Source: VRUE01 sp035693025
GTDB taxonomy: Bacteria; Actinomycetota; Thermoleophilia; Solirubrobacterales; 70-9
Assembly: GCA_035693025.1 (NCBI GenBank)
Contig: DASSHI010000018.1
Location: 1 to 32,096, forward strand
DNA length: 32,096 bases
Direction of reading: 5' to 3'
A model generated the notes under the pieces. That model did no database searches, was not told the origin of the DNA, and worked only from the letters and a program-made list of their open reading frames with translations. The position numbers were made by a program, and so were the translations under genes. Positions 16,000 to 23,780 of the stretch are shown piece by piece (the first letter of the stretch is position 1; every line of letters begins with the position of its first letter).

Positions 16000-16030
16000 G
16001 CAGGGGCGTTCGGCGAGGCCTCCGCGCCGC

Positions 16031-17011
16031 TCAGCGGTTCACCGTCGCCATCCCCGCCTCGTCGTAGCGCTCGCCCGCCGCCTTCGGCAGCGCCTCGGCG
16101 AGCCGCTCCAGGTCCGCGTCGGTGAGCTCGACGTCCAGCGCTGCGACGTTCTCCTCCAGGTAGGAGACGTGCTTGGTGCCGGGGATCGGGACGACGTCCT
16201 CACCCTGGCTCAGCACCCAGGCGAGCGCCAGCTGGGAGGCAGAGGCACCGTGCTCGGAGGCCAGCGACTCGACCACACCGACCAGCTCCAGGTTGCGCTC
16301 GAAGTTCTCGCCCTGGAAGCGCGGCGAGAAGCGCCGGTAGTCGTCCTCGGGCAGGTCGTCGAGGGAGCGGAAGCGGCCGGTGAGGAAGCCACGGCCGAGC
16401 GGGCTGTAGGGGACGAAGCCGATGCCGAGCTCGCGCACCGTCGGCAGCAGCTCATCCTCGGGGTCGCGGCTCCACAGCGAGTACTCGGTCTGCAGCGCGG
16501 CGATCGGGTAGACCGCGGCGGCGCGGCGGATCGTCTCCGGCGCCGCCTCGGAGAGGCCGAGGTGGGCGACCTTGCCCTGCTCGACCAGTTCCGCCATCGC
16601 GCCGACGGTCTCCTCGATCGGCGTCTTCGGGTCGACCCGGTGCTGGTAGTAGAGGTCGATCGAGTCGACCCCGAGGCGCCGCAGCGAGGCCTCACAGGCC
16701 CGCTTCACGTACTCGGGGTCGCCGCGCACGCCGAGGCGCTCGCCGTTCTCGCCGCGCACGTTGCCGAACTTGGTCGCGAGGAAGACCTGGTCGCGGCGGC
16801 CGGCGATCGCGCGGCCGACCAGCTCCTCGTTGACGAACGGCCCGTACATGTCGGCCGTGTCGAGGAAGTTCACGCCGAGCTCGAGCGCGCGGTGGATCGT
16901 GCGGATCGACTCCTCGTCGTCGCGGCCGGAATAGAACTCCGACATGCCCATGCAGCCGAGGCCGAGGGCGGAGACGGTCGGGCCGTTGGGCCCGAGGGTG
17001 CGCATCTGCAT
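16031..17011 (-). CDS. Aldo/keto reductase (YakC/AKR13-like)
   Basis: The protein has 326 residues from ATG 17011 (MQMRTLGPNGPTVSALGLGCMGMSEFYSG). It is a TIM-barrel NADPH-dependent oxidoreductase. The catalytic tetrad region shows FLDTADMYGPF (Asp and Tyr), VFLATKFGNVRGENG (Lys) and YYQHRVDPKTPIEET (His). The C-terminal VPIPGTKHVSYLEENVAAL binds the NADP phosphate. GCMGMS near the start points to the AKR13-like group acting on aldehydes or ketones. The physiological substrate is unknown. AAAGG lies about 9 nt before the ATG. A longer in-frame reading with MTGGLGSLPSFERKAS is possible but the family normally starts at MRTLG. It is divergent from the siroheme-type gene. Confidence 0.92.
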   Translation of the reverse strand: MQMRTLGPNGPTVSALGLGCMGMSEFYSGRDDEESIRTIHRALELGVNFLDTADMYGPFVNEELVGRAIAGRRDQVFLATKFGNVRGENGERLGVRGDPEYVKRACEASLRRLGVDSIDLYYQHRVDPKTPIEETVGAMAELVEQGKVAHLGLSEAAPETIRRAAAVYPIAALQTEYSLWSRDPEDELLPTVRELGIGFVPYSPLGRGFLTGRFRSLDDLPEDDYRRFSPRFQGENFERNLELVGVVESLASEHGASASQLALAWVLSQGEDVVPIPGTKHVSYLEENVAALDVELTDADLERLAEALPKAAGERYDEAGMATVNR

Positions 17012-17062
17012 CGTGGAAGCCTTTCGTTCGAAGCTGGGGAGCGAGCCGAGCCCGCCCGTCAT

Positions 17063-17068
17063 TACTCT
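17063..17068 (+). promoter_or_regulatory. Candidate -10 box of the Met8-like gene (leaderless)
   Basis: TACTCT lies 6 nt before the ATG at 17075, so transcription would start at or next to the start codon. No ribosome site is present. Confidence 0.4.
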
Positions 17069-17074
17069 GTACCC

Positions 17075-17827
17075 ATGCCCGCCCAGGCCTATGCCGGCAA
17101 GGAGTGCGTCTGCCAGCTCCGCAAGGGGATCTGCGACCAGTCGTGCGTGCGCGACATGCTCGAGACCCCGTTCTACATCGCCTGCCTGAAACTGAAGGGG
17201 CGGCGCTGCGTGGTGATCGGCGGCGGCGACATCGGCCTCGAGAAGGTCGAGGGCCTGCTCGCCTGCGACGCCGGCGTCACCCTGATCGCCCCGGTCGCCC
17301 ACCCGGAGCTGGAGTCGCTCGCCGCGGAGGGGTCGATCGAGTGGGAGAGGCGCGCCTACGCCGGCGCGGCCGACCTCGAGGGGGTCTTCATGGCGATCGC
17401 CTGCACCGACGACACCGACGTCAACATCGCCGTCTTCGACGATGCGGAGAAGCGGGCGATGCTGGTCAACATCGTCGACGTGCCGCCGCTGTGCAACTTC
17501 ATCCTGCCGGCGATCGTGCGCACCGGCCCACTGGCGATCGCGATCTCGACCGCCGGCGCCTCCCCCGCCCTGGCCAAGCGGATGAAGCGCGAGGTCGCCG
17601 AGCTGTTCGGCGAGGAGTACGCGCGCCTGGCGGTGATCCTCAACGACGCCCGCGGCTGGGCGAAGGGGACGCTGCCGACCTACCAGGACCGCAAGGAGTT
17701 CTTCGAGGGCATCGTCAACGGCGATCCCGACCCGGTCGTGCTGCTGCGCGACGGTCAGGAGACGCAGGTCCTGGCGCTGATCGAGGCCGCGAAAGAGCGC
17801 GCGGCCTCAGCTCTGGCCGCAGGCTGA
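17075..17827 (+). CDS. Precorrin-2 dehydrogenase/sirohydrochlorin ferrochelatase-like protein (Met8/CysG-N type)
   Basis: The protein has 250 residues. A Rossmann NAD site (VVIGGGDIGLEKVEGLL, about 46-62) and the family sequences FMAIACTDDTDVN, VNIVDVPPLCNFILPAIVRTGPLAIAISTAGASPALAKRMK identify the siroheme synthase N-terminal domain. It oxidises precorrin-2 and may insert iron to give siroheme, needed by sulfite and nitrite reductases. Unusually, the first 30 residues carry four cysteines (C11, C13, C20, C24 in ECVCQLRKGICDQSC) ahead of the normal start FYIACLKLKGR. No methyltransferase domain follows, so the SUMT step needs another gene. The gene appears leaderless. It converges with marR, overlapping by 21 bp. 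Confidence 0.9.
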   Translation: MPAQAYAGKECVCQLRKGICDQSCVRDMLETPFYIACLKLKGRRCVVIGGGDIGLEKVEGLLACDAGVTLIAPVAHPELESLAAEGSIEWERRAYAGAADLEGVFMAIACTDDTDVNIAVFDDAEKRAMLVNIVDVPPLCNFILPAIVRTGPLAIAISTAGASPALAKRMKREVAELFGEEYARLAVILNDARGWAKGTLPTYQDRKEFFEGIVNGDPDPVVLLRDGQETQVLALIEAAKERAASALAAG

Positions 17828-18277
17828 GGCGCTGACCCGCTCGAGCGCCTCGCGCAGGTCGCGCGCCTGAGCGGCGCTGAGGCTGGCGGCGAAGGAGCTC
17901 TTCAGCTCGGCGACGACGACCGGGCGCATCTCCTCGAGCAGGTCGGCGCCGGCGGGCAGCAGGGTCGCGTAGCTGACCCGGCGATCGGTCTCACAGAAGG
18001 TCCGCTCCATCAGGCCGGCCTTGATCAGGCGGTCGAGCAGCTTGGTCAGGCCGCCGCGGGTGATCACCAACGCCTCGGCCAGCTCACCCATCTTCATCCG
18101 CTGCTCGGGCGCGTCGGCGACGGTGGCGAGCATCTCGTACCAGGGCAGGGGCGGGAAGTCGGCTGCGGCGAGCGCGTCCTGCAGGCGCTGCGAGATCGCG
18201 GCGTGGGTGCGGGTCAGGGCGCCCCAGGCCTCGCCGTGGGCGGTACGCGTGGGGGTTGCGATGGCCTGGTCGGGCAT
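17807..18277 (-). CDS. MarR-family transcriptional regulator
   Basis: The protein has 156 residues from ATG 18277. The winged helix shows RMKMGELAEALVITRGGLTKLLDRLIKAGLMERTFCETDRRVSYATLLPAG, the standard MarR recognition helix and beta wing (DRR). The family represses neighbouring genes and releases DNA when it binds an aromatic ligand or is oxidised; C in RTFCETD could be redox-active, which is speculation. It is divergent from yceI, and the intervening region contains a clear inverted repeat over the yceI promoter, so it probably controls yceI, the FMN reductase and itself. An upstream ATG at 18301 would add 8 residues (MFIWDNRH). Confidence 0.92.
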   Translation of the reverse strand: MPDQAIATPTRTAHGEAWGALTRTHAAISQRLQDALAAADFPPLPWYEMLATVADAPEQRMKMGELAEALVITRGGLTKLLDRLIKAGLMERTFCETDRRVSYATLLPAGADLLEEMRPVVVAELKSSFAASLSAAQARDLREALERVSASACGQS

Positions 18278-18312
18278 ATGTCGATTGTCCCAGATGAACA
18301 TTGCCGGGTCAA

Positions 18313-18375
18313 TAGTTGACAGAACAACTACTTTTGGTACGATTGTTTCTGTGTCAATCATTTACAGAACAACGA
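18313..18375 (+). promoter_or_regulatory. yceI promoter with MarR-type operator
   Basis: TTGACA (18316-18321) and TACGAT (18338-18343) with a 16-bp spacer form a near-consensus sigma-70-type promoter. TAGTTG-ACAGAA-CAACTA (18313-18330) is a perfect 6-bp inverted repeat lying over the -35. ACAGAACAAC occurs again at 18364-18373, 45 bp downstream, and a related inverted half TTGTTTCTGT is at 18344-18353. This fits binding by the adjacent MarR protein. Confidence 0.65.
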
Positions 18376-18392
18376 ACTCGGAGGAACAAGAG

Positions 18393-18944
18393 ATGAGCAC
18401 GGAGACGATTCAGCAGCAGATCCCAGCCGGCGCCTACGCGCTGGATCCGGTCCATTCTTCGATCGGCTTCGCCGTCGTCCACAACGGCGTCTCGACCTTC
18501 CGCAGCGGCTTTGCCGACTACGACGCTCGACTCGAGGGCGGCGAGAGCCTGCGGCTCGAGGGCACTGTCGAGGTGGCGAGCATCGAAGTCGAGGAGCCCA
18601 ACCTGAAGGGCCATCTGCTCTCCCCCGAGTTCTTCGACGCCGAGCGCTTCCCCCAGCTGCGCTTCGCCTCGACCGAGCTGGACATCGCCGAGGACGGTGC
18701 GGCGACGATCCGCGGTGAGCTCGAGATCCGCGGTGAGAAGCGCGAGGTGGAGGCGAGCGGCCGCGTCGTCCCGCTCGGCGCCGACCTCGCCGGCAAGGCC
18801 CGCGTCGGCCTCTCCCTGGCCGCGAGCGTCGACCGGCGTGACTTCGGGCTTGACTGGCAGGCCGAGCTGCCCAGCGGCGGCGAGGTGCTCGACTGGCGGG
18901 TCGACGTCGCCGTCGAGCTGGAGCTGGTCGGGGAGGCCGAGTAG
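18393..18944 (+). CDS. YceI-family lipocalin-like protein
   Basis: The protein has 183 residues from ATG 18393 with GGAGG 8 nt upstream. It reads YALDPVHSSIGFAVVHNGVSTFRSGFADYDARL, then LKGHLLSPEFFDAERFPQLRFAST, IRGELEIRGEKREVEASGRV and LAASVDRRDFGLDW, the full set of YceI strands. YceI proteins form a lipocalin-like barrel that binds polyisoprenoid or other long lipids. No signal peptide is present, so it is likely cytoplasmic, unlike E. coli YceI. It is the first gene of a two-gene unit with an FMN reductase 2 bp downstream, under a MarR-type operator; stress or quinone-related response is a guess. Confidence 0.93.
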   Translation: MSTETIQQQIPAGAYALDPVHSSIGFAVVHNGVSTFRSGFADYDARLEGGESLRLEGTVEVASIEVEEPNLKGHLLSPEFFDAERFPQLRFASTELDIAEDGAATIRGELEIRGEKREVEASGRVVPLGADLAGKARVGLSLAASVDRRDFGLDWQAELPSGGEVLDWRVDVAVELELVGEAE

Positions 18945-18946
18945 CG

Positions 18947-19504
18947 ATGCGGGTGCTCGGCATCTCCGGCAGCCTGCGGGCGAGCTCCCACAACAGCGCC
19001 CTGCTGCGGGCGGCCGCCGAGCGGCTGCCCGCGGGGGCCGAGCTGGTCCCCTACGAGGGGCTCGCCGAGATCCCGCCCTACGACGAGGACGTCGAACTCG
19101 ACGGCGTGCCGCAGCCGGTGCGCGAGCTGCGCCAGGCCGTCCGCGAGGCCGACGCGGTGCTGATCGCCACCCCCGAGTACAACCACTCGATCCCCGGCCA
19201 GCTCAAGAACGCCCTCGACTGGGTCTCCCGACCGGCCGGACAGAGCGCCCTCAACGGAACGCCGGCAGCGGCGATCGGAGCGTCCACCGGCATGTTCGGC
19301 GCCGTCTGGGCACAAGCCGAGCTGCGCAAGGTCCTCGGCGCCCTCGGCGGCCGCGTGATCGAGGCCGAACTGCCCGTCTCCCATGCCCACCAGCTGCGCG
19401 ACGGCGACCGACTCGAGCTGGGGCCCGAGCAGGCCGATCAGCTGGAGGAGATCCTCGCCGAGCTAGTCGCTGCGGCCGAGCCGGCGGCCGCGCTCGCTGC
19501 CTAG
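18947..19504 (+). CDS. NADPH-dependent FMN reductase (flavodoxin-like)
   Basis: The protein has 185 residues. LGISGSLRASSHNSALLRAA is the phosphate-binding loop of FMN, and LIATPEYNHSIPGQLKNALDWVSRP is the signature of the NADPH-dependent FMN reductase family (ChrR/YieF/SsuE relatives). Such enzymes reduce FMN, quinones or azo compounds in the cytoplasm. It starts 2 bp after the yceI stop, so it is cotranscribed and probably MarR-controlled, which fits a quinone or electrophile defence role (inference). Its end overlaps the convergent HlyIII gene by 4 bp. Confidence 0.93.
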   Translation: MRVLGISGSLRASSHNSALLRAAAERLPAGAELVPYEGLAEIPPYDEDVELDGVPQPVRELRQAVREADAVLIATPEYNHSIPGQLKNALDWVSRPAGQSALNGTPAAAIGASTGMFGAVWAQAELRKVLGALGGRVIEAELPVSHAHQLRDGDRLELGPEQADQLEEILAELVAAAEPAAALAA

Positions 19505-20208
19505 GACGCCGGCAGGGCGAAGAAGGCGATCGCGGCGAAGTGGGCGGCGGCGGCGGCGATGACCAGAGCGTGGAAGACCTCGTGGTAGCCGAAGACGCGC
19601 GGGTTGGGATTCGGTCGTTGGGTCGCGTAGACGATGGCCCCCGCCGTGTATAGGAGCCCGCCCGCGGCGACCAGGAGGGTCCCGGCGATGCCCATGTCGT
19701 TCCACAGGCCCGGGAAGGCGACCACGGCGACCCAGCCCAGCGAGAGGTAGATCAGCGCCGCGACCCATTTCGGGTGGTCGATCCAGACCATCTCGACCAC
19801 CGCGCCGGCGATCGCGCCGGCCCAGACGACGACGAGGATCGCGTCGGCCAAAGCGCCGTTTAGGACGAGCAGCGCGAAGGGCGTGTAGGTGCCGGCGATC
19901 AGGAGGAAGATCATCGAGTGATCGAGGCGGCGCATCCAGCGGCGCACTTCCGGCCGCGTCCAGTTGACCCGGTGGTAGAGCGCACTGGTGCCGAGCAGGG
20001 CCGAGAGGCTGACGGCGTAGATCGCGACGGCCAGGGTCGCCTTCGGCGTCTTCGCGGCGAGGATCAGGCCCGCGCCGAGGATGAGCGACACGAAGAAGGC
20101 CCACTCGTGCGAGACGCCGCGCAGCCGCGGCTTGACGGCGGCGATCGCCTCACTCGCAACTTCCTTTGCAGATTCGGCCTTTTCGGCCGCCCTTGCCCGC
20201 ACCATCAC
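19501..20208 (-). CDS. Hemolysin III/PAQR-family membrane protein
   Basis: The protein has up to 235 residues, starting at GTG 20208 or ATG 20205. After a basic N-terminal segment of about 30 residues there are seven hydrophobic helices. Family motifs are LGTSALYHRVNW, RRLDHSMIFLLIAGTYTPFALL, VWIDHPKW and GYHEVFHALVIAAAAAHF, containing the Ser/His/Asp residues that in PAQR proteins form a metal site. Bacterial members (TrhA) influence membrane fluidity; the hemolysin name is historical. AAGG lies close upstream. It is transcribed divergently from nrdJ with 126 bp between the starts. Confidence 0.9.
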   Translation of the reverse strand: MMVRARAAEKAESAKEVASEAIAAVKPRLRGVSHEWAFFVSLILGAGLILAAKTPKATLAVAIYAVSLSALLGTSALYHRVNWTRPEVRRWMRRLDHSMIFLLIAGTYTPFALLVLNGALADAILVVVWAGAIAGAVVEMVWIDHPKWVAALIYLSLGWVAVVAFPGLWNDMGIAGTLLVAAGGLLYTAGAIVYATQRPNPNPRVFGYHEVFHALVIAAAAAHFAAIAFFALPAS

Positions 20209-20283
20209 CTTGTCACCATAGAGGAGAAGGCTCGATTTCTACGGCGTTTGCGGAGTCAATGCTCACAAAGTCTGTCCGACTCG

Positions 20284-20330
20284 TTGACGATCCTGGGCAG
20301 CTCCCCCTTAAAACGCCTCGAGAGGAGAAG
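20284..20330 (+). promoter_or_regulatory. nrdJ promoter and ribosome site
   Basis: TTGACG (20284-20289) and TTAAAA (20308-20313) are 18 bp apart. AGAGGAGAAG (20321-20330) is a strong Shine-Dalgarno sequence before ATG 20335. I see no B12 box or NrdR-box pair. Confidence 0.45.
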
Positions 20331-20334
20331 TTCG

Positions 20335-23148
20335 ATGTCCCAGACCGCCACCAGTGCTCCGAAAAACGGTCTCAAGGGCCTGGCGATCGAACGCCGCTTC
20401 TCCTCCCCTGGGACGCACCCCTTCGATGAGATCGAGTGGGAGACGCGCGACGCGCTGATCGGCGATCCCGCCGCGCCCGCCTTCGAGCAGCGCGGCGTCG
20501 AGTTCCCCAAGAGCTGGTCCCAGAACGCGACCAACATCGTCGCCCAGAAGTACTTCCGGGGGCAGATCGGCAGCCCCGAGCGCGAGAGCTCGGTCAAACA
20601 GATGATCGGGCGGGTCGCGGGGACGATCTCCGGCTGGGGGCGCGAGGGCGGCTACTTCGCCTCCGAGGAGGACGCCGACGCCTTCGAAGCGGAGCTGACC
20701 TCGATCCTGCTCAACCAGAAGGCCGCCTTCAACTCGCCCGTCTGGTTCAACGTCGGCTTCGAGGAGCGCCCGCAGTGCTCGGCCTGCTTCATCCTCAGCG
20801 TCGACGACTCGATGGAGTCGATCCTCGACTGGAACACCAAGGAGGGGATGATCTTCCGCGGCGGCTCGGGCTCGGGGATCAACCTCTCCAACATCCGCGG
20901 CTCGGTCGAGCCGCTCTCCAAGGGCGGCCTGGCCTCCGGCCCGGTCAGCTTCATGCGCGGCGCCGACGCCTGGGCGGGGACGATCAAGTCGGGCGGCAAG
21001 ACGCGGCGCGCGGCGAAGATGGTCGTCCTCGACGTCGACCACCCCGACGTCGAGCACTTCATCTGGTGCAAGGCCAAAGAGGAGGAGAAGGCGGGCGCGC
21101 TGCGCGACGCCGGCTTCGACATGTCGATCGACGGCGAGGGCTTCACCTCGATCCAGTACCAGAACGCCAACAACTCCGTGCGGGTGACCGACGAGTTCAT
21201 GGAGGCGGTCGAGGCGGGGGAAGACTGGTCGCTGAAGGCGCGCACGACCGGCGAGGCGACGAAGACGCTGCCGGCGCGCGAGCTGATGGACCAGATCGCC
21301 GACGCCGCCTGGCGCTGCGCCGACCCCGGCGTCCAGTACGACACGGTCATCAACCGCTGGCACACCTGCCCGGAGTCGGGTCGGATCAACGCCTCCAACC
21401 CCTGCAGCGAGTACATGCACGTCGACGATTCGGCCTGCAACCTGGCCTCGCTCAACCTGATGAAGTTCCGCCGCGAGGACGGGTCGTTCGAAATCGAGGA
21501 CTTCGAGCACGCCGTCGACGTCGTCTTCCTCGCCCAGGAGATCCTCGTCGGCTTCTCCAGCTACCCGACCGAGAAGATCGGCGAGAACGCCAACGCCTTC
21601 CGCCAGCTCGGCCTCGGCTACGCCAACCTCGGCGCCCTGCTGATGTCCGACGGCCTGCCCTACGACTCCGACGAGGGCCGCAACGTCGCCGCCGCGATCA
21701 CGGCGTTGATGACCGGCCGCGCCTACCGCCAGTCGGCCGAGATCGCCGCCGGGGCGACCGGGCCATACGACGAGTACGAGAAGAACCGAGAGGCCCACAA
21801 CGGGGTCATGCGGATGCACCGCGACGCCGCCTACGACATCGACGCCGAGGGGATCAAGGCCGACCTGCTCGCGGCGGCCCAGCGCGCCTGGGACGAGGCG
21901 GTCGAGCTGGGCGAGGAGCACGGCTACCGCAACGCGCAGGCGACGGTGCTGGCGCCGACCGGCACGATCAGCTTCCTGATGGACTGCGACACGACCGGGA
22001 TCGAGCCCGACTTCTCGCTGGTCAAGTTCAAGGAGCTGGTCGGCGGCGGCCAGATGACGATCGCCAACCGCTCGGTACCGCTGGCGCTCGAAAGGCTCGG
22101 CTACAGCGAGGCCGAGATCGACCAGATCAACGCCTACATCACCGAGAAGGCGACGATCGTCGGCGCGCCGGGGCTCAAGGACGAGCACCTGCCGGTCTTC
22201 GACGTCGCGGTCGGCGAGCGGGCGATCTCCCACACCGGCCACATCGACATGATGGCCGCGACCCAGCCGTTCATCTCCGGCGCGATCTCGAAGACCGTCA
22301 ACCTGCCGCAGAGCGCGACGATCGAGGACATCGCCGACGCCTACACGCGCGGCTGGAAGGGCGGCCTGAAGGCGCTGGCGATCTACCGCGACGGCTCCAA
22401 GACCGCGCAGGCGCTGCGCACCGATGCCCAGGACAAGGCCGAGGAGGAGGTCGTCGCCGCCCCGCCGGAGCGCCGCCGGATGCCGCGCGAGCGCGAATCG
22501 ATCACCCACAAGTTCTCGATCGCCGGCCACGAGGGCTACATCACCGCCGGCAAATACGACGACGGCTCGGTCGGCGAGATCTTCCTCACCGACATCGGCA
22601 AGGAGGGCTCGACGATGCGGGGGCTGATGAACGCCTTCGCGACGGCGATCTCGCTCGGCCTCCAGTACGGCGTGCCGCTCGAAGACTTCGTGCGCAAGTT
22701 CAGCTACATGCGCTTCGAGCCGGAGGGCATCACCGGCAACCCGGAGATCCCCTTCGCCAAATCGCTGCCCGACTACATCATGCGCTGGGTCGCGAGCCGC
22801 TTCATCGAGGACACCGACACGCTGGAGGAACTGGGGATCATGACCAAGGAGGTCAGGGCAAAGAAGGACGCCGAGACCTCCCAGCTCGGCCTCGGCATCG
22901 CCACCGACACGGCCGGCCCCGCCAACGGCGGCAACGGCCACTCCACGCCCGGCAACGGCGCCGCGAAGGCGAACGGGGGCGATTCGGTTCCGGCGGCGGC
23001 GGCCTTCACCGAAACCCCCCCGGTCGTACCGGCCAAGATGTCCGGCCTCGACCTCGGTCCCGCCTGCGAGCAGTGCGGCGGCATGATGCAGCGCACCGGC
23101 TCCTGCTACACCTGCAGTTCATGCGGCAACAACACCGGCTGCGGCTAA
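20335..23148 (+). CDS. nrdJ: Vitamin B12-dependent (class II) ribonucleoside-diphosphate reductase
   Basis: The protein has 937 residues from ATG 20335. It reduces ribonucleotides to deoxyribonucleotides with adenosylcobalamin as radical source and so works with or without oxygen. Visible landmarks are FNSPVWFNVG, GSGSGINLSNIRG, the active-site NPCSEYMH with C357, LGYANLGALLMSDGLPYDSDEGR, LAPTGTISFLMDCDTTGIEPDFSLV and the C-terminal redox/zinc tail CEQCGGMMQRTGSCYTCSSCGNNTGCG. The late FMT-like region (ITHKFSIAGHEGYITAGKYDDG) is typical of long NrdJ. A Gly/Asn/Ala-rich linker (about 860-905) precedes the tail. It has its own promoter and strong ribosome site. Confidence 0.97.
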   Translation: MSQTATSAPKNGLKGLAIERRFSSPGTHPFDEIEWETRDALIGDPAAPAFEQRGVEFPKSWSQNATNIVAQKYFRGQIGSPERESSVKQMIGRVAGTISGWGREGGYFASEEDADAFEAELTSILLNQKAAFNSPVWFNVGFEERPQCSACFILSVDDSMESILDWNTKEGMIFRGGSGSGINLSNIRGSVEPLSKGGLASGPVSFMRGADAWAGTIKSGGKTRRAAKMVVLDVDHPDVEHFIWCKAKEEEKAGALRDAGFDMSIDGEGFTSIQYQNANNSVRVTDEFMEAVEAGEDWSLKARTTGEATKTLPARELMDQIADAAWRCADPGVQYDTVINRWHTCPESGRINASNPCSEYMHVDDSACNLASLNLMKFRREDGSFEIEDFEHAVDVVFLAQEILVGFSSYPTEKIGENANAFRQLGLGYANLGALLMSDGLPYDSDEGRNVAAAITALMTGRAYRQSAEIAAGATGPYDEYEKNREAHNGVMRMHRDAAYDIDAEGIKADLLAAAQRAWDEAVELGEEHGYRNAQATVLAPTGTISFLMDCDTTGIEPDFSLVKFKELVGGGQMTIANRSVPLALERLGYSEAEIDQINAYITEKATIVGAPGLKDEHLPVFDVAVGERAISHTGHIDMMAATQPFISGAISKTVNLPQSATIEDIADAYTRGWKGGLKALAIYRDGSKTAQALRTDAQDKAEEEVVAAPPERRRMPRERESITHKFSIAGHEGYITAGKYDDGSVGEIFLTDIGKEGSTMRGLMNAFATAISLGLQYGVPLEDFVRKFSYMRFEPEGITGNPEIPFAKSLPDYIMRWVASRFIEDTDTLEELGIMTKEVRAKKDAETSQLGLGIATDTAGPANGGNGHSTPGNGAAKANGGDSVPAAAAFTETPPVVPAKMSGLDLGPACEQCGGMMQRTGSCYTCSSCGNNTGCG

Positions 23149-23225
23149 GGTCGTATAACCGGCGCCTGGCCGCACCCGCGACTGCGCGTCGTGCGAAGCA
23201 CTGCCGCTCCGTCGCGTTCACGTCC

Positions 23226-23759
23226 ATGCTTGGTTCTACGACCTTAGTTGCCGCAGCGATCCTGGCCTCCCCGGCCTTTGCCATTTCGACTCCCCAGGTC
23301 GTGAGCTGCGATCCGGGGCCGGTGATGATCGGCAGCGGCAAGCCGACCTGGCGACGTGAATCGGCGGTCGCCGGGCCGCTCGGAATCCGGCGGCATCCGC
23401 TCCGGGACATGAGCCCGTACAGACAGGCGGAACCGAACGTGCTGGTCACCAAGGCGCCGATCCTGGTCGAGGGCGCCGAGCCGGTGACGCTCAGCGTCCC
23501 TCCCGCTCTCGTCGATCGCGTCTTCCTCTACTACGGCTTCCACAAAGGGCCCGACGGGAAGCGATCGACCGCCTTCTACGGCTACCCGGGCAGCTCCACG
23601 GTCGAATTCCAGCCCTGCGCCGACAAGCCCCGCACGGTCTGGCCGGGCGGGCTGCGGGTAAAGGGGCGCGGGCCGGTTCACCTCGACGTGGGGGTCGCGG
23701 GGCGGACCGACTCGATCCCGCTGCGGCTCGGCCGGCCCGCCGTCTACGACGGCCGCTAG
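23226..23759 (+). CDS. Secreted protein of unknown function
   Basis: The protein has 177 residues from ATG 23226. A signal peptide is clear: MLGSTTLVAAAILASPAFA followed by ISTPQVVSCDPGPVM, cleavage likely near residue 19. The mature part is probably beta-rich, with two cysteines (one in VSCDPG, one in FQPCADK) that could pair. Recognisable stretches are PILVEGAEPVTLSVPPALVDRV, FLYYGF and GPVHLDVGVAG, which do not match a family I know. It follows nrdJ by 77 bp on the same strand and converges with the P450 gene. No ribosome site stands out, so the exact start is uncertain. Confidence 0.65.
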   Translation: MLGSTTLVAAAILASPAFAISTPQVVSCDPGPVMIGSGKPTWRRESAVAGPLGIRRHPLRDMSPYRQAEPNVLVTKAPILVEGAEPVTLSVPPALVDRVFLYYGFHKGPDGKRSTAFYGYPGSSTVEFQPCADKPRTVWPGGLRVKGRGPVHLDVGVAGRTDSIPLRLGRPAVYDGR

Positions 23760-23780
23760 CCCGTCCCACCCAGGCCCGCT

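Noticed and set aside
16169..17074. N-terminal extension of about 300 residues on the Met8-like protein
   Set aside because: The upstream part is antisense to the aldo/keto reductase; a -10 box and ATG at 17075 define the real start.
20209..20334. Cobalamin riboswitch or NrdR boxes upstream of nrdJ
   Set aside because: I see no B12-box core and no paired NrdR-type palindromes; only a plain promoter and ribosome site.
20308..22941. Long open frame of 877 codons on the minus strand opposite nrdJ
   Set aside because: It mirrors the GC-rich third positions of nrdJ, has no recognisable motifs, and reads as Ala/Gly/Arg/Val-rich filler. nrdJ is unambiguous on the plus strand.
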